From Chloroflexota bacterium (GTDB lineage: Bacteria; Chloroflexota; Dehalococcoidia; Lucifugimonadales; JAPUKM01), in the NCBI GenBank assembly GCA_027295645.1, contig JAPUKM010000138.1, positions 1 through 11,464 on the forward strand: a DNA stretch of 11,464 nucleotides, given 5' to 3'. The first letter of the stretch is position 1, and every line of letters begins with the position of its first letter. The position numbers and the translations under genes are program-made. Under the pieces are notes generated by a model. That model saw only the letters and a program-made list of their open reading frames with translations. It did no database searches and was not told where the DNA came from. This document shows positions 6,556-11,464 of this stretch, piece by piece.

Positions 6556-7731
6556 TCATAGTTCGATCAGCGGACTCAGCAGAAACACCAGAACAATGCT
6601 AGTGAGTCCGACCATGATAGCGGCCACAAATCCCACGGCGAACGGTCTCACGCCCAAGCCTTTCATTATCTTGAAGGATGTCCCCAATCCCACCCCGGCC
6701 ATGGCGGTGGCGAGGATGTAGCCCGACCATTCCTCTATGCCACCTACTAAGGAATCCCACTGCTCCCGTTTCCAGATGCCAGCGGCTAGTTCGCCGGCCT
6801 CCAGACCGGCATCACCAATGGATCGCAAAGTAGCCATCAAGAGAAAGCCTACGATGAAAACGGGAACAAGCCTTAGTGCCGTCACCTTCTTTTGCTGGTC
6901 AGCTAATCTCCCGAGCTTAACCATACGCCGGGCATAGAGAAAGGCCATTCCTGGAACCACCGCCGCCATCATTGCGTTTCTCACCAGCTTTGTGACTACG
7001 GCAACATCAGCCGCTCCGGGATCGGCGGTTGTGGAAAAGCTCTGGTCATAGATGAGGCCAGCCCCGGCCACCTGCGCTGTTTCGTGAATGGATGTTCCGA
7101 TAAACAGGCCTACACGGATCAAGTCTCCACCAAAGATCACGTTAGCCAAGTACGGGTAGGTCAGCATAGCAATGATGCCGAAAATAGTAATGTTAGCTAC
7201 GGAGTAGGCTATCTCGTCGTCCGTGGCTTCAATACTCGGTGCCATCGCCACTATGGCCGTTGCGCCACAGATGCTTGTTCCTACTGCCGTGAGCGTGCCC
7301 AGCCTATCCGGCAATTTGAGTAAACGGGTGAAGTAGGTGGTGGCCAACAGACCAGTCAGGATACATCCGATTACTATGGGTATTCCCCAGCCGCCTATGA
7401 CAACCACGTCAGTGAGGCTGAGCCTTATTCCCAAAAGGATGATGCCCAATTTTAGTAACTTTTGCAGAGAAAATCTGATGCCAGGCAAGAAAGGTGTCGC
7501 CAGCCCCACTGTATTGCGCACCAACATCCCGAAGATGATAGCTATCAATATGTAGCTGACTAGCCCTTTTTGGGCCAACGCTTCGTTGGCCCAGTTTGCA
7601 AATATAATTGCTCCGACCACCAGCCCTATTGTGAGGAAAACGCCGGGGATGAGCTTCGGGGTGTCCTCGGCGAGGCAACCAAGAAGGAGGTTCTCCACGA
7701 AGGTAGGCTGTCTACTATTTGGCTCTTTCAT
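6556..7731 (-). CDS. yeiH: YeiH/UPF0324 family integral membrane protein (putative sulfate exporter)
   Basis: 391 aa polytopic inner-membrane protein with about ten hydrophobic segments. The family is annotated as a putative sulfate exporter; direct biochemical proof is limited. Family signatures present are GIILLGIRLSL (96-106), GTSICGATAIVAMAP (151-165) and GTSIHETAQVAGAG (212-225). The N-terminus carries an extra soluble stretch of roughly 25 residues before the first membrane segment, making it longer than the usual ~340-350 aa. The ATG at 7731 is preferred; an in-frame TTG at 7746 would add five residues. Neither has a visible Shine-Dalgarno. Base composition differs from the neighbours: 7141-7200 has 26 of 60 G+C, whereas 5221-5280 has 41 of 60. 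It runs convergently to tenA, stands alone, and lies inside the interval bracketed by the 70-bp repeats, all suggesting acquisition from elsewhere. Confidence 0.9.
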   Translation of the reverse strand: MKEPNSRQPTFVENLLLGCLAEDTPKLIPGVFLTIGLVVGAIIFANWANEALAQKGLVSYILIAIIFGMLVRNTVGLATPFLPGIRFSLQKLLKLGIILLGIRLSLTDVVVIGGWGIPIVIGCILTGLLATTYFTRLLKLPDRLGTLTAVGTSICGATAIVAMAPSIEATDDEIAYSVANITIFGIIAMLTYPYLANVIFGGDLIRVGLFIGTSIHETAQVAGAGLIYDQSFSTTADPGAADVAVVTKLVRNAMMAAVVPGMAFLYARRMVKLGRLADQQKKVTALRLVPVFIVGFLLMATLRSIGDAGLEAGELAAGIWKREQWDSLVGGIEEWSGYILATAMAGVGLGTSFKIMKGLGVRPFAVGFVAAIMVGLTSIVLVFLLSPLIEL

Positions 7732-7745
7732 TATGTGGTCAAACA

Positions 7746-7765
7746 ATTAGCTGCTAGCAGCTAAT
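7746..7765. promoter_or_regulatory. 20-bp perfect palindrome upstream of yeiH, candidate operator
   Basis: The sequence ATTAGCTGCTAGCAGCTAAT is identical to its own reverse complement over all 20 bases. It lies 15 bases before the yeiH ATG, where it would overlap the 5' leader or ribosome-loading region. Uninterrupted symmetry without a loop favours a protein-binding operator over an RNA hairpin. The regulator is not in the window. Confidence 0.5.
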
Positions 7766-7943
7766 AACGTCTGCTCTCACGTGTCCAGCCGTTGAGCGGT
7801 CCGACGTTAACCGATACTACCAGGTCATGGCTTCACCGGATACGAAGGCTATTGGCGAGTTCTTGATGTATGACAAGTTGAGGCGAATTGCGGCCCGCAA
7901 CCCGCGTCGCGGCAAGCGCCAGGCCCTCTTAGGTCAAACTTGA
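7758..7943 (+). pseudogene. protein-like ORF fragment, family unknown
   Basis: The plus-strand frame is open from 7758 (after a TAG at 7755) to the TGA at 7941-7943. Its translation looks like the C-terminal end of a real protein: RSDVNRYYQVMASPDTKAIG, then GEFLMYDKLRRIAARNPRRG, ending KRQALLGQT. The only ATG (7827) would give 38 residues and has only a weak AGG three bases upstream. Its beginning is probably missing, so I read it as a remnant of a gene truncated when the yeiH block was assembled, though a small gene is possible. I do not recognise the family. Confidence 0.35.
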
Positions 7944-8006
7944 CCCTTGTCAGGCAATCGGCAAACTGAAACCTTGCCTACGCCACCAGAAGTTTCCATA
8001 TTGAAC

Positions 8007-8076
8007 GAGATGCCCTGGCGACTGGAGGAGTGGCCCAGGTTATAGCTAGCAGCCGCCTTTCCGCTGCTGGCCTTCT
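8007..8076 (+). repeat. direct repeat copy B (displaced tenA 3' end plus hairpin)
   Basis: Matches 6373-6442 at 65 of 70 positions. It encodes the tenA C-terminus as EMPWRLEEWPRL followed by TAG, but without any tenA body before it. Its hairpin pairs GCTAGCAGC (8045-8053) with GCTGCTGGC (8063-8071) across a 9-base loop, nine pairs including one G-U. Together with copy A it brackets yeiH. Confidence 0.9.
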
Positions 8077-8254
8077 CCCAAGTACCTACGGCTTTCTTTA
8101 TATTCCTCCGGCAAAACGCTTGCAACCCGGCCCTTCCTCCGGGTGGCCGGAAGAGGACCTGACACCCCCTCTTCGCCGACCAGGAGGTCACATGTATGCT
8201 GGTCACAGTCGGGCTCACTTCCAAGAGCACTCGGAAGAGATACCACGCGGCGGA

Positions 8255-9034
8255 TTAGCGCCTGACCGCCCGCACCACCAGAACGTCCCAGTGGAAGTGG
8301 ATCGCCTCTCCCTCTGGCCGTATGCCGAAGGCTGCGACCACGGAGGGCATTGCCGAGAGGAAGTCCCGCCGCAGCGGCTCAATCAGCGGCTGCGGCGTGG
8401 CGGAGCGAAGCACCCAGTCGTTGAACTCCAGATGTACCCTGGCCATGTTTCTGTGGGTAACCTGAAGCCCCGTGTCTTCCAGCAGAGCAAGCCACTCGGA
8501 CGGTCTCCAGTCCCGCTGGTGGGACGGGTCGCGGCGGAGCTCTACGTCGTTGAGCCAGTCGGCCTCCGGGTCGTCCTCAGGAGCAACGGTATCGGACAGC
8601 AGAAAGGCCCCGCCCGGCTTCAGCACCCGCCGAATCTCTCCCACGGCCCTGGGCAGGTCATGGAAGTGATGGGCAGCCTGCCGGCAGGAGACCAGGTCCA
8701 GGGAGCCGGAGGCGAAGGGCAGGCTCTCGGCCTCAGCCATGGCGAGAGCCATGTTCAGATGCCTGTGCTCCGCGGCCAGCCTTCGCGTTTGGGCCAGCAT
8801 CCCGGCGGCGATGTCGGTTGCCACTACCCGCCTGGCATAGGGCGCCAGGGCAAATGCCGTAAACCCGGCCCCGGTGGCGATGTCCACGATCGTATCGTAC
8901 CGTCCCAGGGCGGCGTACTGTTCGATCAGGCTCAGGCCCTCTCCGCCGCTGTGGGCCGAGCTCACGCTGTAGCTGGCAGCCTGCCGGTCGAACTGGGCCT
9001 GCGCTGCCCGTGCCGATGCTGTATCTCGATTCAT
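8255..9034 (-). CDS. class I SAM-dependent methyltransferase (UbiE/Methyltransf_11 type)
   Basis: 259 aa soluble methyltransferase using S-adenosylmethionine; the substrate is unknown. Motif I is VDIATGAGFTAFALAP, followed by motif post-I VVATDIAAGML, motif II/IV region SLDLVSCRQAAHHFHD and motif III EIRRVLKPGGAFLLSDT. The order and spacing match the UbiE/COQ5-like small-molecule group, and the ARAAQAQFDRQAASYSVSSAH N-terminus fits the same group. The C-terminal ~90 residues, with two tryptophan-containing segments, probably form the substrate lid. The ATG at 9034 is used. An in-frame GTG at 9049 directly abuts GGAGGT and would add five residues; the spacing is imperfect for both starts (0 or 15 bases). 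The gene stands alone, and the region upstream is shared with the divergent sigma-factor gene. UbiE itself is not claimed, since no quinone genes are nearby. Confidence 0.9.
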   Translation of the reverse strand: MNRDTASARAAQAQFDRQAASYSVSSAHSGGEGLSLIEQYAALGRYDTIVDIATGAGFTAFALAPYARRVVATDIAAGMLAQTRRLAAEHRHLNMALAMAEAESLPFASGSLDLVSCRQAAHHFHDLPRAVGEIRRVLKPGGAFLLSDTVAPEDDPEADWLNDVELRRDPSHQRDWRPSEWLALLEDTGLQVTHRNMARVHLEFNDWVLRSATPQPLIEPLRRDFLSAMPSVVAAFGIRPEGEAIHFHWDVLVVRAVRR

Positions 9035-9098
9035 GGGTTGTCTCGCCACACCTCCGGATGCCGCCCATCATACCGACGGAATCCGCAACGGACAAGAG

Positions 9099-9188
9099 AT
9101 GGGACACACCGTGACGACACCGGATACCACGGACAGGGTATACTTCGCACGGTATCTGAAAGAAGCATTCGACCTCCGTAAGGGCTGA
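9099..9188 (+). CDS. possible 29-aa leader ORF
   Basis: ATG to TGA, MGHTVTTPDTTDRVYFARYL then KEAFDLRKG, in the divergent gap upstream of the sigma-factor gene. No convincing ribosome binding site precedes it (only AAGAG directly adjacent). The sequence looks protein-like but is too short to judge. Confidence 0.2.
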   Translation: MGHTVTTPDTTDRVYFARYLKEAFDLRKG

Positions 9189-9225
9189 CACTTTGTGGAG
9201 TCAAACGTTGTTATCGGTGAGAGCA

Positions 9226-9252
9226 CCACGCCCCCTTCCGTGGGAGGAGGGC
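9226..9252 (+). promoter_or_regulatory. alternative hairpins in the sigma-factor mRNA leader
   Basis: Two mutually exclusive stems can form just before the ribosome binding site. CCACG (9226-9230) can pair with CGTGG (9239-9243). Alternatively 9230-9239 can pair with 9243-9252 (GCCCCCTTCC with GGAGGAGGGC), nine of ten pairs including one G-U. The RBS, GGAGG at 9257-9261, lies 4 bases before the ATG and outside both stems. Regulation by these folds is a guess. Confidence 0.25.
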
Positions 9253-9265
9253 AGGCGGAGGACTC

Positions 9266-9814
9266 ATGAGCGGGACTGACCAGGAGAGGCAGGGTGTAGC
9301 CGCCCTGACCGACCTCTTCGAGGAGTACTACGAACGCATTACTCGATACATCGCCGTCAGGGTTGGGAACCAGGCCGATGCTGAGGAGTTGGCTTCAGAC
9401 GTGTTCGTGCGTGCGGTGGAGAACATCGGCTCGTTCCAGTGGCGAGGCGTTCCACTGCAGGCATGGCTGTACCGCATCGCGCACAACGTGGCCGTGGACC
9501 ACCTGCGACGAAGCTCGCGGCGAAAGAGCTCACCCCTTGACGAGGCCACAGCAGTGGCAGGCCCCCACGATCCCGAACGGGAGGTGTTCCTTGGCATGGA
9601 ACGGGAGGAGCTGCTCAAAGCTATGGAGGGTTTGAGCGATGCGCAGAGGGAGACCATCACACTGCGCTTCTTCGGTGGTCTGACTTCGGCGGAGACGGGG
9701 GCCGTCATGAACCGAAATAGCGGTGCGGTGCGGGAGATGCAGAGCAGCGCCCTGAAGAGGCTCCGCACCATCATGGAGACCGAACACTCCACGCTGGAGC
9801 TTGAGGGACGGTGA
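9266..9814 (+). CDS. ECF-type RNA polymerase sigma factor
   Basis: 182 aa sigma-70 family factor with regions 2 and 4 only. Region 2 spans about residues 14-82: LFEEYYERITRYIAVRVGN, the DAEELASDVFVRA helix, and the promoter -10 recognising WLYRIAHNVAVDHLRR. A polar linker (about 83-112) follows. Region 4 spans about 115-170, with LSDAQRETITLRFFGGLTSA and a helix-turn-helix ending VREMQSSALKRLRTIM, which would read the -35 element. A ribosome binding site (GGAGG) sits 4 bases before the ATG. The stop overlaps the GTG of the next gene by 4 bases, so the pair is co-translated. That partner is a membrane protein and is probably its regulator. The signal and the regulon are unknown; no autoregulatory promoter motif could be recognised upstream. 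Confidence 0.93.
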   Translation: MSGTDQERQGVAALTDLFEEYYERITRYIAVRVGNQADAEELASDVFVRAVENIGSFQWRGVPLQAWLYRIAHNVAVDHLRRSSRRKSSPLDEATAVAGPHDPEREVFLGMEREELLKAMEGLSDAQRETITLRFFGGLTSAETGAVMNRNSGAVREMQSSALKRLRTIMETEHSTLELEGR

Positions 9815-10758
9815 CCGAAATGGCAGCCAACGGGTTCGAACTCGCACTTGATGAATGCCTGGACCTGGTCCTCAAGGACGAACAGTCCGTGGAGGGATGC
9901 CTGCGCAGGTATCCGGAGTACGCAGAGGAGATGGCGCCGCTGCTGCAGATGGCCCATGAGGTCAGGAGCACACTGGACTACACGCCCAGCACGGCAGGCA
10001 AGACGAGGGCTCGGCTGCTGATGCAAGCGGCTATTGCCCGGCAGCAGGCCAGGAAAGAGCGCAGGTGGCAATGGCCCGGCTGGCTGCGGGTGACCGGCCC
10101 GCCAAGGTGGGCAGTGGGCATGGCCACGATGGTGCTGGTGATGGTCCTGGGAGGCACCGGGGTCGTCGCCGCATCCAGCGACAGTATGCCGGACCAACCC
10201 CTGTACCCGGTCAAGCGGGCCGTGGAGGAGGCGCGCCTGGTACTGAGCTTCAGCTCTAACGGCAAGGCCCAATTGCACGCCAGGTTCGCCGACAGGCGAG
10301 TCGTGGAGATCGCCGTCCTGAGCAAGAGGGGGAACATCAAGAGGGTGCCCGGCCTGACCGGCGACCTGGACCGCCATCTCCGACGCATCCAGCACGCGGC
10401 CTTCCCGGACGCGGTGCCGGCCATACCGTTGCGCCTGCTGGAAGGGATGACGGGCCAGGAGCTCCAGACCCCGGTCCCCATAGTACCGGGCATTGCGCCG
10501 CCGCCCTCTAACGAACCTCAGCGGCTTCGGCAGGGGCAGGCGCGTCCACAGCCGTTGTCGCCAAGGGTACAGTTCGTCATGCAGGCCCTCCGCAACAGGC
10601 TGACACTGGGCTTCGCACAGCAGGAGCAGGCGCTCAGGCTGTCGATTTCGGAGGCTCGAGACATCGATAAGAGGACACTGCGGTACACGCTGCGGGTGCT
10701 TCAGGAGCACCGCAATACGATCATGGTCGCCTTTACTGAGGAGCAGGCTCCTCGTTAA
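9811..10758 (+). CDS. DUF5667-type single-pass membrane protein, likely partner of the ECF sigma factor
   Basis: 315 aa. The N-terminal cytoplasmic part (1-95) includes LDECLDLVLKDEQSVEGCLR and RRYPEYAEEMAPLL, the short helical segment usual before a membrane span in this group. A basic, tryptophan-rich stretch (82-100) precedes one transmembrane helix (about 101-121). The exported side begins with SDSMPDQPLYPVKRAVEEAR and LHARFADRRVVEIAVLSKRG, the DUF5667 pattern as I recognise it. A proline-rich linker (about 219-251) leads to a C-terminal helical part. It starts with GTG inside the sigma-factor stop (GTGA); an ATG at 9820 is an alternative. The layout fits an anti-sigma or signal-sensing partner, but no classical zinc anti-sigma motif (HxxxCxxC) is present, so that role is inferred from position and topology. 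It is convergent with the SRPBCC gene, 20 bases away. Confidence 0.8.
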   Translation: MTEMAANGFELALDECLDLVLKDEQSVEGCLRRYPEYAEEMAPLLQMAHEVRSTLDYTPSTAGKTRARLLMQAAIARQQARKERRWQWPGWLRVTGPPRWAVGMATMVLVMVLGGTGVVAASSDSMPDQPLYPVKRAVEEARLVLSFSSNGKAQLHARFADRRVVEIAVLSKRGNIKRVPGLTGDLDRHLRRIQHAAFPDAVPAIPLRLLEGMTGQELQTPVPIVPGIAPPPSNEPQRLRQGQARPQPLSPRVQFVMQALRNRLTLGFAQQEQALRLSISEARDIDKRTLRYTLRVLQEHRNTIMVAFTEEQAPR

Positions 10759-10778
10759 GATACGCCTCCCGTAGCGAC

Positions 10779-11246
10779 TCACGACTCCTGGGCAGTAGTA
10801 TCCGCCTTCTCTTCCACAAGCCTCTTCAGGTTCCACAGGTCCTGCTTGAAGGTGCGGCGCAGAGCACGGCGGTACAGCAAACGAAAGACCAGCTCGCCCA
10901 GCAGGCCCAGGGGCATTCTGATCTCCTCCCGCCAGCCGAGGCGGGTGCCAAGCTCGATGGGCGTGAGCAGGAGGGTGCCGCGGCCTTTGACGCTTCCCTG
11001 GTGCTCCACAGCGAAGGCCTGGTCCTCAATCCACTCGGTGCACTCCATGTCGTCCACGACGCGGGTCCCGAAGGGCCCCCTGGACACGACCCGAAAGGTG
11101 GTGCGCAGGCCCCGGGTGGTCTCCGAGGTGATCTCAAGGCTGCGGATGCCGGTCATCCAATCCGGCTGTCCCTCAATATCGGTAAGACGGGCCCATACCT
11201 GGGCCGGACTCGCCAGGATGCCGATGGAATGCTCGATGGTGGCCAT
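10779..11246 (-). CDS. SRPBCC-superfamily (polyketide cyclase/dehydrase-like) protein
   Basis: 155 aa START/Bet v 1-fold protein, expected to bind a hydrophobic ligand in a helix-grip cavity. The opening IEHSIGILASPAQVWARLTD, followed by PDWMTGIRSLEI, is the typical first strand and helices of the polyketide_cyc2 group. Alternating strands follow (TTFRVVSRGPFGTRVVDDME, FAVEHQGSVKGRGTLLLTPI), then a long C-terminal helix (about 130-147, RRTFKQDLWNLKRLVEEK). No catalytic residue can be assigned. The ATG lies 6 bases after the stop of the upstream deacetylase-like gene; no clear ribosome binding site is visible, so translation may depend on coupling. It converges on the DUF5667 gene. Ligand unknown. 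Confidence 0.85.
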   Translation of the reverse strand: MATIEHSIGILASPAQVWARLTDIEGQPDWMTGIRSLEITSETTRGLRTTFRVVSRGPFGTRVVDDMECTEWIEDQAFAVEHQGSVKGRGTLLLTPIELGTRLGWREEIRMPLGLLGELVFRLLYRRALRRTFKQDLWNLKRLVEEKADTTAQES

Positions 11247-11252
11247 GGGAGG

Positions 11253-11464
11253 CTAGCCGAGGACGAAGCTCTTGAACGCTTCGGCGTAGTCCATCTCCCG
11301 ACCCTTGCCGGCCTCCGACTTCCATTCCCGCATACGCTCGCCCAGCCCCTCCGGGTCTTTAAACTGGCTGACGTGACTGAGCAGGGCCTTTATGGCGGTA
11401 TCGATGGTATCGGTGACGTTGACCCACTTGTCGGGATCGGGGTGGCCCATAATGAGCACCTCAC
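11253..11464 (-). CDS. PIG-L/LmbE-family deacetylase, C-terminal end (5' part beyond window)
   Basis: About 70 residues of the C-terminus are visible and the frame stays open to the right edge. The segment GHPDPDKWVNVTDTIDTAIK, followed by ALLSHVSQF and ending in YAEAFKSFVLG, resembles the end of PIG-L (LmbE-like) zinc-dependent N-acetylglucosamine deacetylases, where a conserved helix (AL..H.SQ) and a terminal YAEAF motif occur. The catalytic metal-binding motif (usually near the N-terminus, PHPDD) is outside the window and cannot be checked. It is upstream of, and probably co-transcribed with, the SRPBCC gene. Possible roles include deacetylating a sugar in thiol or glycolipid synthesis. 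Confidence 0.7.
   Translation of the reverse strand, partial: EVLIMGHPDPDKWVNVTDTIDTAIKALLSHVSQFKDPEGLGERMREWKSEAGKGREMDYAEAFKSFVLG

Larger units (their letters stand above)
7747..8254. other. 508-base gap between yeiH and the methyltransferase gene
   Basis: No complete gene is supported here. From left to right it holds most of the palindrome (7746-7765), a protein-like reading frame on the plus strand (7758-7943), a GGTCAA-AC-TTGACC inverted repeat (7932-7945), repeat copy B with its hairpin (8007-8076), and about 180 bases (8077-8254) of GC-rich sequence with short inverted repeats but no recognisable gene. Confidence 0.7.

Noticed and set aside
6412..8006. The yeiH block as a complete insertion sequence or transposon
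   Set aside because: There is no transposase or integrase, no terminal inverted repeats were found, and the bracketing repeats are longer and more diverged than a normal target-site duplication.
8109..8160. Short inverted repeats (CTTCC/GGAAG, CCGG/CCGG) as a terminator of the methyltransferase gene
   Set aside because: Stems are short and there is no U-run on the minus strand; expected by chance in GC-rich DNA.
9116..9144. Possible promoter GACACC-17-TATACT upstream of the sigma-factor gene
   Set aside because: The -10 is good but the -35 matches poorly, and the start would leave a leader of more than 100 bases. Too weak to list as a feature.
8030..9181. A 383-codon plus-strand frame with AGGAGGT upstream of an internal ATG near 8191
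   Set aside because: Most of it is antisense to the SAM methyltransferase, which has all its motifs. The start of the frame lies in repeat copy B.
9328..10836. A 502-codon minus-strand frame under the sigma/DUF5667 genes
   Set aside because: Antisense shadow of two clear coding sequences; it contains no recognisable domain.

Overview
The window is a GC-rich bacterial chromosome segment with closely packed genes and several 1-4 base start/stop overlaps. An ECF sigma factor coupled to a DUF5667-type membrane protein, together with the other gene families here, points towards Chloroflexota (perhaps a Dehalococcoidia or SAR202-like lineage). That placement is an inference from gene content; there is no rRNA or other phylogenetic marker in the window.

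Layout. (1) 1-3854, minus strand: a three-gene glycolate oxidase operon in the order glcD, glcE, glcF, with glcF cut by the left edge. It should oxidise glycolate or a related D-2-hydroxy acid using FAD in GlcD/GlcE and pass electrons through the Fe-S subunit GlcF. (2) 3855-3998: a divergent promoter region with a spaced inverted pair of promoter-like motifs. (3) 3999-6411, plus strand: a small basic ORF, a UroD-fold protein whose visible residues fit a corrinoid-type methyltransferase better than HemE, a zinc-ribbon protein of unknown function, and tenA (thiamin-pyrimidine salvage), all closely spaced or overlapping.

(4) 6412-8254: a compositionally distinct block. It carries a yeiH-family membrane protein gene on the minus strand, a 20-bp perfect palindrome just upstream of that gene, and a gene-poor stretch with a protein-like fragment. 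The yeiH block is bracketed by an imperfect 70-bp direct repeat made of the last codons and stop of tenA plus the hairpin that follows. This looks like an insertion or duplication at the 3' end of tenA, and it is the most unusual structure in the window.

(5) 8255-9034, minus strand: a class I SAM-dependent methyltransferase. (6) 9266-10758, plus strand: an ECF sigma factor translationally coupled (GTGA overlap) to a single-pass DUF5667-type protein, a likely sigma/regulator pair. (7) 10779-11464, minus strand: an SRPBCC-fold protein behind the 3' end of a PIG-L/LmbE-type deacetylase gene that continues past the right edge.

No tRNA, rRNA, CRISPR array, complete insertion sequence or transposase was seen. 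The very long ORFs antisense to the glc, methyltransferase and sigma/DUF5667 genes are high-GC shadows. I found no convincing wholly new multi-gene system. The strongest leads are the repeat-bracketed yeiH island, its palindrome, and the UroD-like/zinc-ribbon/TenA cluster.
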